DNA from: Carex sylvatica
Lineage: Eukaryota; Streptophyta; Magnoliopsida; Poales; Cyperaceae
Length of the DNA stretch: 64,000 bases
Direction of reading: 5' to 3'
Assembly: GCA_964058845.1 (NCBI GenBank)
Contig: CAXKVR010000242.1
Coordinates: 1-64,000 of the forward strand
How positions within the stretch are numbered: the first letter of the stretch is position 1; every line of letters starts with the position of its first letter. Of the stretch, positions 11,874-23,100 are shown in pieces. A program made the position numbers and the translations under genes. The notes under the pieces were generated by a model. The model was not told where the DNA came from and searched no databases. It saw only the letters and a list, made by a program, of their open reading frames with translations.

Positions 11874-11929
11874 ATGGCTTTTCCGAAAGGGAACAACTCA
11901 AGGTTTCTCAAGACAAACGAATTGCATAG
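11816..11929 (+). promoter_or_regulatory. Upstream open frame overlapping the GRAS start
   Basis: An ATG at 11816 (MKFLDQISVHQ) opens a 37-codon frame that ends with TAG at 11927-11929. It overlaps the main start at 11874 in a different frame. In the sister copy the same ATGAAATTTCTAGAT is in frame with the main protein. Here four extra bases (AACATATATGG against AACATGG) have pushed it out of frame. If the upstream ATG is in the mature leader, it should reduce initiation at the main start. Confidence 0.5.
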
Positions 11930-13844
11930 TTCCATTGATAACTGTAATCACACAAACTTCTCACAAATTATCCCCGAAAATGATCCAGACGACAATCTTT
12001 CTCTAAACCAACATGAGAAGTCTGAGATACTTTTCGATCCAATACTAGACTACATAAGCCGGTATTTGTTGGAGGAAGATACAGATGAAAAGGTTAATTG
12101 TTATCAAGAGGCAGCTCTCAGGAACATGGAGAAACCTTTTTATGATATCCTTGGGGAAAAGTATCAACCTTTACCAGATAATAAATTGGTACCAAAACAA
12201 TCAAAGGTAAATTCTAATTTAACAACTTCCGATTTAAAAGATCAAGTGGATCCAACCTTTAGTGAGAGTTTGGAACAACACCTACGTATAGAGAACTTGC
12301 TAGCTACTGAATTTCAGAGAGGTGTAGAAGAAGGATTGAAGTTCCTTCCAAATCACAATAGATTGTCAATTAATTTTCAAGTGAGTAATCTTTCACTTAA
12401 TCCAATGAAGAAATGTGATAGCAACTCACTAGAAATCAAATCGGGGGAAGAGAAAGAAAGTGATTTGGTAAATAAGTCTAGGGGTAAAAATAATACAAAT
12501 GATCCAGACTTGGACCTTTTGGAGGGACGAAATTGCAAAATACCTATGGTCTCCTGTGAGGAAATAATTAGAGATGAGATGTTTGATAAAGTACTACTAT
12601 ACAATGGGAAAAATTATCCAAAACAAGAAACATCCAGCCGAAGAGAAATCAAAGAGCTCAAAGCAAACTTATATAGTGAGAATCAAAATCAAAACCAACA
12701 CGACCATATCAATCTCACAACATGCCTCATCTCTTGTGCAGAGGCCATATCTAAGAATGATAACAAGATTGCTAGTGAACTTATAAAACAAATAAGAAAG
12801 GAAGCATCTCCAATAGGAGATGGGATCCAAAGGCTTGCATGCATTCTTGTTGATGGACTAGAGGCACGCTTGACTGGTACAGGAAGTGCGACCTATCGTC
12901 AATATGTCACCAGGCAAATACGCACCAACGACTATCAGAAGGCCTATTATATGTGCTCGAGGGTAATCCCCGGTTTGAGAATTTCATATCATTTTGCTAA
13001 TGAGAGTATTCTCAATGCCATAGGCAATGCATCGAAAATCCATATAGTTGATTTTGGCATTACTTTTGGATTCCAATGGCCATCTCTAATCCAATCACTG
13101 GCAAAAAGAAAAGGTGGGACCCCGAAACTCCGAATTACTGGGATAGATTTGCCTCGGCCGGGCTTTCACCCTGCTGAAAGAATCAACGAGACAGGATGGA
13201 GGTTGGAAGATTATGCTCGAAGTTTTGGAGTTCCTTTTGAGTATCAAGGGATCGTCTCACAGTGGGACAACATTTGTATGGATGATCTTAGTATAAATGA
13301 TGATGAAGTGCTTATAGTTAATACTATGTATACCTTAGGTAGAGTAAGGGATGAACCTTTCTTAGGCAAGAATAATCCTAGGAATAAACTCCTCCATCTA
13401 ATTCAAGAGACCAAACCGAAGGTGTTCGTTCAAGGAATACTCAACTTATCCTTCAGTCCCTTCTACATCGTGCGGTTTAGAAACGTTTTGTTGCAGTTCT
13501 CCAGGTATTTCGACATGTTTGACACGTTGCTCCCACGAGACCACAAGCATAGGCAACTAATGGAAAGAGAAATGTTGGGTCCTTCTATAATTAATCTGAT
13601 AGCATGTGAAGGATCAGATTTGGTCGGAAGACTGGAGAACTACAAGAAGTGGCACATGCAGAATTTACAGACTGGCTTCGAACAGTTTCCGATAGATCCA
13701 CGTGTAGTGAAAGAATGCCGTGAAATAGTTAGAAATGGTTATAACAAGGCATTTTTTATTGAAGAAGATTGCAATTGGTTCCTTTGGGGTTGGAAGGGTA
13801 ACATACTCTATGCAATTTCATTGTGGAAACCTAAAATACAATAA
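11874..13844 (+). CDS. GRAS-family transcription regulator (SCL9/14/33 type)
   Basis: An intronless frame of 656 codons carries all GRAS landmarks. The N-terminal motif FDPILDYISRYLLEEDTDEK (residues 54-73), with AALRNMEKPFYDILGEKY after it, is typical of the SCL9/14/33 branch. LHRI starts near residue 282 (ISCAEAISKNDNK). VHIID is at about 389-410 (IHIVDFGITFGFQWPSLIQ). PFYRE-like sequence follows (SPFYIVRFRNVLLQF). The C-terminal SAW segment ends with GWKGNILYAISLWKP. Family members act in the nucleus as co-regulators; SCL14 relatives work with TGA factors in stress and detoxification responses, but that role is inferred for this protein. The start at 11874 is the first in-frame ATG, and an overlapping upstream frame precedes it. 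The ancestral start seen in the sister copy (MGSFMKF) lies about 20 codons upstream and is destroyed here. Confidence 0.92.
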   Translation: MAFPKGNNSRFLKTNELHSSIDNCNHTNFSQIIPENDPDDNLSLNQHEKSEILFDPILDYISRYLLEEDTDEKVNCYQEAALRNMEKPFYDILGEKYQPLPDNKLVPKQSKVNSNLTTSDLKDQVDPTFSESLEQHLRIENLLATEFQRGVEEGLKFLPNHNRLSINFQVSNLSLNPMKKCDSNSLEIKSGEEKESDLVNKSRGKNNTNDPDLDLLEGRNCKIPMVSCEEIIRDEMFDKVLLYNGKNYPKQETSSRREIKELKANLYSENQNQNQHDHINLTTCLISCAEAISKNDNKIASELIKQIRKEASPIGDGIQRLACILVDGLEARLTGTGSATYRQYVTRQIRTNDYQKAYYMCSRVIPGLRISYHFANESILNAIGNASKIHIVDFGITFGFQWPSLIQSLAKRKGGTPKLRITGIDLPRPGFHPAERINETGWRLEDYARSFGVPFEYQGIVSQWDNICMDDLSINDDEVLIVNTMYTLGRVRDEPFLGKNNPRNKLLHLIQETKPKVFVQGILNLSFSPFYIVRFRNVLLQFSRYFDMFDTLLPRDHKHRQLMEREMLGPSIINLIACEGSDLVGRLENYKKWHMQNLQTGFEQFPIDPRVVKECREIVRNGYNKAFFIEEDCNWFLWGWKGNILYAISLWKPKIQ

Positions 13845-14552
13845 GTTTCGAGGTCATCTTCTAGTTTACAGAAACTTTAAAATTTTGAATTTACTTGTCT
13901 AGCAGTTATTAGAAAAGCACTCGTTCATGTACCCAAAAAAAGATTGTTTTGGTACCAATTTATGTTTTCATGTGGAGTTGAATTGTTTTCATGTCCACAA
14001 ATTATGTATTTTTCTTCTTTCAACTTTTTCTTTTATTAATTGCAGACTAGGATTTTAACATCCGTTAGAGCAATTGACATTTGGAAAAAAAAACGGAGCT
14101 CTAACCAAATTTAAATTTTATCATAAATTCTGACAGTCAAAAGGAAAAAGGATAACCATTTGAGAATCTAATTGGGTAAAAAACCATGGTGCCGCACACT
14201 TCCACGGTAAAAATAGTAACTTGTTACTTTTACCTTGAGAAACCATGGAAAATGAGGTTGCTGAATGTCATGCAAAAAAGAAGGGATTTATCAAAATGCA
14301 AGGAGTTGGAATCCTCTGCTGTGCTCCACCGTCTTATATGCGCCGCAACTGAACAACTATATATGTCATCATTTTCTGTAGCTACTGTCACCACATAAAT
14401 GGCTGCATGAGATCAGACACACTTAATTCGTGACACATGGGATCAGAAAATCAAATTAAATTTTGTAGATGTTTTTAGACCGGACATAGTTCCTAAGCTT
14501 TTGAAAAAAAAGAAGAAGTAATTGGTGTTCTGATTTATAACTTTATTTTAAA
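13845..14552. other. Downstream region of the GRAS gene, no second gene seen
   Basis: The stretch is AT-rich. One 70-codon frame near 14186-14398 has no recognisable domain, and I treat it as chance. No repeat with clear borders is visible before the degenerate foldback copy that follows. Confidence 0.45.
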
Positions 14553-14831
14553 ATATTAAATAGTTGATCTGAACCGTTAAATATATATTTATAAAAAGAT
14601 ACTTTTAGATAGCTAGAAAATCACTAATTTTGGATGGTTCTGAATTTTCAAATCAAGTGATTTTCTAACTATCTAATAATATAGTAAAAATAAAATAAAA
14701 AAGGTCTACAAGTACATTTTAGTATGAAAAAAATGTTGAATAATTCAAATCGACTGTCTAGACTTTAAAAACGAAAATATGAATATAGCGCGGATCATTG
14801 TGTAATATGCATACACCATATCCTCACTAAA
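14553..14831. mobile_element. Foldback element 4, degenerate
   Basis: The core blocks AGTTGATCTGAACCGTTAA, TAGATAGCTAGAAAATCACT and their inverted partners AAGTGATTTTCTAACTATCT and TCAAATCGACTGTCTAGAC are present. The right tip retains CACCATATCCTCAC. The left tip is eroded, so the borders are approximate. It lies about 200 bp upstream of the first GST copy. Confidence 0.65.
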
Positions 14832-15340
14832 TGAACTGTTAAGTGTGGCATTTTTAATTCTCATTTAAAGAATATTCGAGCATGCGCAAAAATAAGCTTC
14901 CTTTTTCGTTTGATTAAAAACAAGAGTGAATACACTTGAAGCTACTTCAATGGTATCTCTACGTATAAATATACGCATAGAAACTTAGAAAGAGAGAACA
15001 CCAATAAAGAGTAATAGACACTAGATTTGAGATATGGAGTTGAAGGTGTATGGAACTCGGATTTCTGAGCCTTCTAGAGCTGTAATCATCTTTTGCAGGT
15101 ATTCTTTTTCGATTTAATCCTACAAGTCTTCTTAAATTGTTCATCATTTTTTATAACTCCTAATAAACTAGAAAATTTGAGAGAATGAAAATAAAGTGTG
15201 GTGTAATTTTATTTTATAATGGATGCTAAAAAGTACTGATGCGTATAAATATTACAAAATTAATTGACAAAATTACAAGCTTGTAGTTTATATGGAGAGC
15301 TTAGCTACTTTTTCCCACACCACAACACACTTCAAAAGTT

Positions 15341-16310
15341 CCGAAATTTTTATTAATAGGAAATTAAATAAATTAATTAATATTGATAATGGAGAAGAAA
15401 TCTGAGTTTTTTGCAAGATATAGGGAAAACGTGATAGTTTATAACGTGCTCTGGCTGTTATAGACTATCACGGTCAGGATTAGCGATAAACTAATTACTG
15501 CACTTATTAATTAACTAAAAAAAATTCACTGGACGTGATTGTTAATCACATCTAGCTAGGGGTGTTCAAACGGTTCGGTTTAATCGGTTTTGGACCAAAC
15601 CGAATTTGTTCGGTTTAAACGGTTCAGTTATTTTGGTTTATTGGATCGGTTCAGTTGGCTTTTCAAAACCGAATTATAACTTCAGTTCGGCTCGGTTTGA
15701 AAATTTTCAAAACCGAAATAACCGAACCGACCGAACTTTCATATAATATGAATTTGATCCGAACCACCCCGGTTTATTTCTTAATACTCCAGTTTATTTC
15801 TTAATCAAGTGTTTTAAATACTTGATTTATTTCTAAATATCTTAGTTTATTTCTTAATATACTTCGGTTTATTATAAATTAATTGTTTTAAATAAAAAAA
15901 TTAATATATTTCGGTTTGAACCGAAAAAACCAAAATAAAACTTCGGTTCGGTTCGATTCGGTTCTATTTTTAAAACCGAATTATAACTTTGGTTTGCTAA
16001 GTTCAGTTCGATTTCAACCAAACCGAACCGATAAACACCCCTACATCCAGCAATGAAATGCATCCATTTCATTCAAATTCATTCAAATGCATTGCTGGAT
16101 GTGATTAACAAGCACGTCCAGTGAATTTTTTTCTTTTTTAGTTAATAAGTGTAATGCAGAGATTTATGGTAATTTTGGCCGTGATAGTCTATAATGTCCA
16201 AATTAAGGACATTATAGACTACCACGCTTTCTCTATTTCTCGAAAAAACTCAAATTCATTCTCCATTGTCGATATTTATTTAATTAATTTTATATTAATA
16301 AAAATTTCGG
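15341..16310. mobile_element. Non-autonomous Mutator-like element with 9-bp duplication
   Basis: It starts CCGAAATTTTTATTAATAGG and ends AATAAAAATTTCGG. The exact 9-bp direct repeat TCAAAAGTT flanks it (15332-15340 and 16311-16319), the hallmark of the Mutator superfamily. Long arms pair along most of the element, including GTGATAGTTTATAACG against ATTATAGACTACCACG and TTCACTGGACGTGAT against ACGTCCAGTGAA. It encodes no transposase, and a hAT miniature element sits in its loop (15557-16043). It lies in intron 1 of the GST pseudogene. Confidence 0.92.
15557..16043. mobile_element. hAT-type MITE nested in the Mutator element
   Basis: It begins TAGGGGTGTTCAAACGG and ends ATAAACACCCCTA, inverted repeats of the hAT type. 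The flanking octamers CATCTAGC and CATCCAGC match at 7 of 8 positions. The interior is full of GGTTCGGTTT and AAACCGAACC subterminal repeats. It interrupts the inner arms of the element at 15341-16310, so it inserted later. Open frames across the repeats are not genes. Confidence 0.88.
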
Positions 16311-16320
16311 TCAAAAGTTC

Positions 16321-17136
16321 CCCTTTTTGTGTTATTCTCCCGTTGGAGTGTGATTAATTCTTTATTTAAATTTTTTGACAATCATCTTTGAGAATTTAAA
16401 TTTGTAATAATTAATTATAATAAACACTATCCATCAAGTTTACATCACACCAAAATTTTAGAATGATAAATGATAAAAATTAGTCTTAAATAATATAATC
16501 ACTTTTATGTGCGGAGCGGAGCAATGTTTTAAACTATGAGGGTCAAACACATAATGAGGATTAATTATATAAAAAAATTAAGTTGAGAATAGATGTCAAT
16601 TTTATAGTATCCATATCATTTTATTATAAATTATATAGAAAATTATATATAAATACAAAAAAAATTGAAAAAAAAAATGAAGAATAATTTCAATCTACGT
16701 AGATCTGTCCATGCTTATGTGTAACTTCTACATTTTATGGTGGCAAAATAAATATTTTCATTTTTGTAAATAAAAAATAGACTAACAAATGTAAAATATA
16801 TAAAACTTATCCTAATTAAATGTGTATTCTATAGTGAAGAACGAAAATAACAATTAATAAGCAATTATGATAATATTTAAAAGTTTAAACGACATAGTAA
16901 ATATATGCACGTTCACTATTCATGGAATTCAGGAATGTCTCCATGAATTTCGCCTTTGGCGGTCTCAAAATAATACTCTTATGGCTATAGATAATGAAAT
17001 TATGGATTGAAGATCAAACTATCTAACAAACTTTGTAGATTTTAAATTTATAATCTTTTACATGGAAGTCATATACTTTTGTCATTAAACAAAGACAGAT
17101 TCTTGACTATAGATAACACATTTCTTCTATTTAATC
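16321..17136. other. Intron 1 sequence of the GST pseudogene
   Basis: This is AT-rich filler between the Mutator-type and hAT insertions. I see no gene, exon or clear repeat. Confidence 0.5.
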
Positions 17137-17899
17137 ATTTAAACTAGTGGTTTGCAATTACCCGATGGGGACGGACCCGACCCGTACCCGCCCGTGCCCG
17201 TTACCCGGGTTACCCGTGCCCGAGCCCGGGTATGGGTCGGGTAAACGAGAACACGGGTACGGGTAAAAAACGGGTAGGGTACGATTATTTGGTTCAAAAC
17301 CCGAACAAATCCGGTCCGATTTAAGCCCGACCCAACCCGACCCGACCTACCCGACCCAGACCCGGACCCGACCCCGACCCGACCCGATCCAACCCGACAT
17401 GACCCGACCCAACCCGAACCGGACCGGACCCGACCCGAACCCGATCTGACCCGAGCCGACCCGTTGAATTCAAATTTTTTTGAATTCAATTCCCGCCGGT
17501 TCAACCGGGCCCGGACCGGTCTAATCAAACCCGACCGGCCGGATCCACCCGGGTCAACTCAGCCGTGGTTTTTTTTTTTTTTTTTTTTCTTTCAAATTTT
17601 ATTCCCTCCCAATATTTTCTTTAAATACCCCATCTTCCTCTCCAAAAATTCACACTCTCATTCTCTCATCTCTCATTCTCTCAATCTCAATTCTCCAATT
17701 TAATTATTCACTATTTTTTAATTTATTGTTTAAAAAAAAATATAATTGTAAATTTAATTCATTACACAAATCCGCAAACGGAATTACAAAGTTCGTCACC
17801 TCCCGCAAAATTTTTTCGCGAGATTTAAAGGTAACATTTATTTTATTTTAGATTAATTTATTTTTGTAGAGTACATTTAGTTTATGCTTGATTTATTGA

Positions 17900-19620
17900 A
17901 TATTAAGTAATTAGATTTGTCATTTGTTAGGTTTGTTAAATTTATTAAGTAATTATATTTGTTAGATTTATCGAATATGTTAGATTTATTTAGTTTATGT
18001 TAGATTTGAATATGTCAAATAATTATATTTGTTTTTAATTTCTGTTTTTGAAATTCTGTTTTTTAATTTCTGTTTTTTAAATTCTGTTTTTTAATTTCTG
18101 TTTTTTAATTTCTGTTTTTTAATTTCTGTTTTTAAATTTTCTGTTTTTTAAAATAGATTAGTTTTATAGATTTGAATATGTGAAGTGATTATATTTGTTT
18201 TGAATAGGTTAGATTTATTTTTCAAAATTCGGATTTAATTTTAATAGGTTTTTTAAAATAGGTTAGTTTTATAGATTTGAATATGTGGAGTGATTATATT
18301 TGTTTTGAATAGATTAGATTTATTTTTCAAAATTCGAATTTATTTTTAATAGGTCTTTTAAAATAGGTTAGTTTAATTTCTGTTTTTTATTTTCTGTTTT
18401 TTTATTTCTGTTTTTTAATTTTCTGTTTTTTAAAATAGGTTAGTTTTATAGATTTGAATATGTGGAGTGATTATATTTGTTTTGAATAGGTTAGATTTAT
18501 TTTTCAAAATTCGGATTTATTTTTCATAGGTTTTTTAAAATAGGTTAGTTTAATTTCTGTTTTTTATTTTCTGTTTTTTAATTTCTGTTTTTAATTTCTT
18601 TTTTTTAATTTCTTTTTTTTAATTTCTGTTTTTAATTTTCTGTTTTTTAAAATAGGTTAGTTTTATAGATTTGAATATGTGAAGTGATTATATTTATTTT
18701 GAATAGGTTAGATTTATTTTTCAAAATTCGGATTTATTTTTCATAGATCTTTTAAAATAGGTTAGTTTAATTTCTGTTTTTTATTTTCTGTTTTTTAATT
18801 TCTGTTTTTTAATTTCTGTTTTTTTATTTCTGTTTTTAATTTCTGTTTTTTTATTTCTGTTTTTTAATTTCTGTTTTTAATTTTCTGTTTTTTAAAATAG
18901 GTTAGTTTTATAGATTTGAATATGTGAAGTGATTATATTTATTTTGAATAGGTTAGATTTATTTTTCAAAATTCAGATTTATTTTTCATAGATCTTTTAA
19001 AATAGGTTAGTTTAATTTCTGTTTTTTATTTTCTGTTTTTTAATTTCTGTTTTTTAATTTCTGTTTTTTAATTTCTGTTTTTAATTTCTGTTTTTTAATT
19101 TCTGTTTTTTAATTTCTGTTTTTAATTTTCTGTTTTTTAAAATAGGTTAGTTTTATAGATTTGAATATGTGAAGTGATTATATTTATTTTGAATAGGTTA
19201 GATTTATTTTTCAAAATTCGGATTTATTTTTCATAGATCTTTTAAAATAGGTTAGTTTAATTTCTGTTTTTTATTTTCTGTTTTTTAATTTCTGTTTTTT
19301 AATTTCTGTTTTTTAATTTCTGTTTTTTTATTTCTGTTTTTAATTTCTGTTTTTTAATTTCTGTTTTTTAATTTCTGTTTTTAATTTTCTGTTTTTTAAA
19401 ATAGGTTAGTTTTATAGATTTGAATATGTGAAGTGATTATATTTATTTTGAATAGGTTAGATTTATTTTTCAAAATTCGGATTTATTTTTCATAGGACTT
19501 TTAAAATAGGTTAGTTTAATTTCTGTTTTTTATTTTCTGTTTTTTTATTTATGTTTTTAATTTCTGTTTTTTAATTTCTGTTTTTTAATTTTCAATGTAT
19601 GTTAGAATTATTTTGAATAG
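17900..19620. repeat. Nested tandem repeat upstream of the hAT transposase
   Basis: A higher-order unit repeats about seven times. Each unit has an anchor reading AGTTTTATAGATTTGAATAT, then GATTATATTTRTTTTGAATA, then TTTTTCAAAATTCGG. After that comes a variable run of a short minisatellite, AATTTCTGTTTTTT. Anchor spacing grows from about 105 to 260 bp because the number of short units varies. The array lies inside the hAT element, before its start codon, in the leader or a leader intron. It is non-coding. Confidence 0.85.
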
Positions 19621-19695
19621 GTGAAATAATAAGGTTACATATTTTTTTTAATATGTCAAGTAATTTACATTTATTATTTTGAATAGGTTTAATAA

Positions 19696-22226
19696 ATGTC
19701 ATCTCATCGTGATTCCGTGGAAGAGGACATCGCGAGATTTTCGGCCGATCTTTTTGGCCCGTCAATACCAAATTATCCACAAAGTTTCTCCCAAATTGCA
19801 CCACCTAATTATCCACAAAATTTTCCACCAAATTATCAAAGAAGGGACAAAATGCTAGATTTGAATTATCAACAACCCTCACAAATGAATGCACCGTATT
19901 ATACTTCAAACGATCCAAATGTATACATTCCACAAGAAACACTTCAACCGACACCACAGTATACATATGGAGGCATTGGCTCTTCTTCTGTATCATCCAG
20001 TCAATTCACTGACACTGCTCCTGTAGGAGGTACACCTTCGACAGGTGAACCTGAAATTCAAGAAGAAGTTGTCCCTCCTTCGACAAGTGATCTGTCGCAA
20101 AAACCAGCAGGAAAGAAGACTAAAAGACCTCCCCCCGAATATAATCAACCGTGGGCGAAATTTTACAAAATTACCAGAGGGAGTAACAACATTATGGCTT
20201 TTGGACAATGTAAGGTAAAAACTTGCCGAAAAACTTTTGAGTATAAACAAAGTAGTGGTTTGAGTAATTTTAAGAGACATGCCGAGACGCACGAAAAAAA
20301 GGGTGAGTTTCCATCTGAAAATTCTGAACCGGGACAAATCCAAACCCTTATAAACGCGGATGGTACCAGAACAAATCCAAAATTCGATGAATCAAAAATG
20401 CTTAGTGAATTGGCCCGGTACATTACTCATAAAGAACAACCAATAATTATGGGTGGTTGCACGAGTTTTGCCCAGTTATGCATTCGGGGGTTAGGTCAAC
20501 CAATGTACAAGAGGATCCATCATAGAAAGATGGTTGGTGAAATAAAAAACCAGTTTACCTCCACCAAAAACGACCTTAAAGCTCTATTTGCATACCAAAA
20601 CAATAAGGTGTCAATTACCTCCGACATATGGACTGCCGGTAAACATGGCCTTGGGTACTCTTGTATTACCGGCCATTGGATCGATGATCATTGGGTATTA
20701 CAAAAAAGAATATTAAGTTTTCGAGTTTTGGATTCCCCCCACACTGCAACTGTAATTTTCAAATCCATTATTGAGGTTTTAGAAGAGTATAACCTTAAGA
20801 GGAATTTTGGTAACAAGGTTTTTTCTATATCCTTCGATAATGCTAGCAACAACATTGCTTCCATTGAGATTTTTAAACGGTCACTAAACCCGATAATGAA
20901 TGGTGAAATGTTTCACCAAAAGTGTGCTTGCCACGTTCTTAACCTCGTCGTGAAGGCGGGTCTAAAAACAGAAGCCGTAAAACTATTGATAATTAAATTT
21001 AAGAATGCCCTCAACCACATTGTTTCAAACCAAGAAAGAAAACAACAGTTTGCTGCATTATGCGTCACCTATAGATTGAGCAAGTTGAAGGTACTTTGGG
21101 ATATAGATACCCGTTGGAACTCAACATATAGGTTGTTGAACCGATGCCTTCCCTACAAAGCTGTCATAGGTGAGTTTTTGAGAAGCTCCAACCCCGAGGC
21201 ATTGCAATTCGAACTCATTGACGAAGAATGGGATAAACTGCAAAGGCTTAGCAAATTCCTTAGAATCTTTTTTACTGCAACAGTTCAACTATCATGCTCG
21301 TACTCACCGACGTCGTTTGAGTTGCTGAGACATCTCTATGAAATCTCCAAGGTGTATTGCGGATTAGAACAATCTGAAATCTATGATGCATCTCTCACGC
21401 CAATTGTAGATGCCATGAAACAAAAATTCCTAAAATATTGGGAAGATGTACCTCTCCTAGCCATTATCGCAAACTGCCTCCACCCGGCATACAAGAAGTT
21501 TTACACGATCAAAGTAGTTGAGAGGTACAAACAGAATTTACATTTAGACTCAACCGGAGTGGAGGCTTACGTGAATTCGAAGTTCGATGAGATGTTTAAC
21601 ATATACCACTCAAGAATGAGTGACAACCGAAACCCAGCTTCGTCCCGTCCCGCCCCTAGGTATGAATATAAATATACATGTGTTTTCAATCTTTATTATT
21701 TATAATATCTACATTATTTGTCCACTAATTTTTTTAATTGTTAAATAGTTCCACTACTAGGAGCACTAGCAGTGGTGGATTATTAGCAGATTTTCAGTCG
21801 GAGAGCCAACCGCACACATCCGCAAATGAGTTATTGGGCTATATATCGATGATCAATGAAAATGAACAAGGACTTGACGTGATGGCATGGTGGAGGAGGC
21901 ATCAAAGTTCCTTGCCAACGCTGGCTATGATGGCCCGTGATGTATTTGCTGTGCCCGTATCAACCGTCCCTTCTGAAAGTTGTTTCAGTTCGGCGAACAG
22001 GATCCTCTCCGATAAACGAAGTAAGTTGGGTGCACATGTTTTTGAGAGACTTGTGTGCTTGAAGGATTGGATTGCTGCTGAAGAGCGTACGCAACATGTG
22101 CCTCAACAACCATCATCATCTGAAGCCGACACTGAAGAAAGCGGTACCGAGGCGCGACGTGAGGCTAATTCTGATTCTGACGGTGCCGAAGAGAGCGAAC
22201 AATGGTATATGAATCCAAACTACTAA
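19696..22226 (+). CDS. hAT transposase (BED zinc finger, RICESLEEPER-like), two exons
   Basis: Exons 19696-21659 and 21749-22226 join across an 89-nt GT-AG intron to give 813 aa without a stop. The N-terminus is Pro/Asn/Gln-rich. A BED zinc finger at about 153-200 has Cys172, Cys177, His195 and His199. The RNase H-like core has the first Asp in ITSDIWTAG (residue 310), the second in SISFDNASNN (381) and the hAT C-x2-H pair at 410-413 (CACH). The C-terminal dimerisation domain (about 685-765) has WWRRHQSSLPTLAMMARD, then VPSESCFSSANRILSDKR, with the probable third acidic residue Glu near 731. In other hAT enzymes these three acids form the active site. All key residues appear present, so it may be functional. 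Exon 1 would also read through the donor to a stop at 21703, giving a shorter form without the dimerisation domain. Confidence 0.93.
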
Positions 22227-22844
22227 ATAGGTAGTGTCGGTATAAATTTCTAACCTCTTTTAATCTTTATGGTTATTTTTTAAATTATAAATTTCTAAAC
22301 ATTTCAATTAGTTTTTAAGTTATCTATTTTAAAGAAGAATTACTAACAAAAAAAAAGTTAGAACTCCGCCTATGTTATTTTACATAGCCGGTCCCAAGCT
22401 CGGAATTAAGGAGGAGGGTAACTTTTATTTTTTAATCTATTATTTTAAAATTATTCATAATTATTTTTAAAGTAATTGATTTAAGAAAATTTTTATTTTT
22501 ATTTTATTCTTTTAAAGTAAAAGATTTAATTATATTTTTGATTTATATTTTATGTAACCTATTAAAAATAAATGAACGTTTATAAAATATATTATAGATA
22601 TAAATAAATTATGAAACTATATAATTAGAATGAAAATTTGAAAATAAAATAAAATGACTGGTGTAAAGAAATAAATAAATACATTTGTATTTAGCCGAAT
22701 AAATATACAAATTTTCGCATGAATATTTTTTATATATAAGTTACAAATTTTATTTATTTATATACACTATTTGATATTTAACTATTTTGATTTTAAAAGT
22801 CGAATTATAAACACGTAATAATATTCATACAACACCGTAAAAAA

Positions 22845-23100
22845 ATACCGTAAAAAAAAAAAAAAAAACAGAAAAAAAAACAGAAAAAAAAAACAGAAAA
22901 AAAAAACAGAAAAAAAACAGAAAAAAAAAACAGGAAAAAAAACCAGAAAAATAAAACAGAAAAAAAAACAGAAAACAAAACATAAAAAAAAAGAAACAAA
23001 AAATCGAAAAAAAAGGACAAAAAAAACCGAAAAAAAAACAGACAAAAAACCCAGAGAAAAACAGAAAAAAAAAAAACAGGGAAAAAAAAAAAAAAAAAAA
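22845..23100. repeat. Low-complexity A-rich (AAAAAACAG)n array in the hAT right arm
   Basis: Runs of A separated by CAG recur about 20 times just before the CCCGACC-type subterminal block. The Phe-rich frames on the minus strand are a by-product of this repeat, not genes. Confidence 0.85.

Noticed and set aside
14186..14398. 70-codon frame downstream of the GRAS gene
   Set aside because: No recognisable domain, no splice or promoter context, and its length is expected by chance.
15872..16072. 66-codon minus-strand frame with RTEPKFYFGFFGSNR
   Set aside because: It arises from the GGTTCGGTTT subterminal repeats of a hAT MITE.
17139..17528. Gly/Ser/Arg-rich minus-strand frame of 129 codons
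   Set aside because: It is made by the CCCGACCCG subterminal repeats of the hAT element. It has no complexity and no domain.
17900..19620. CRISPR-like regular repeats
   Set aside because: Repeat units are not identical, spacers are themselves repeats, there are no cas genes, and the context is a plant transposon.
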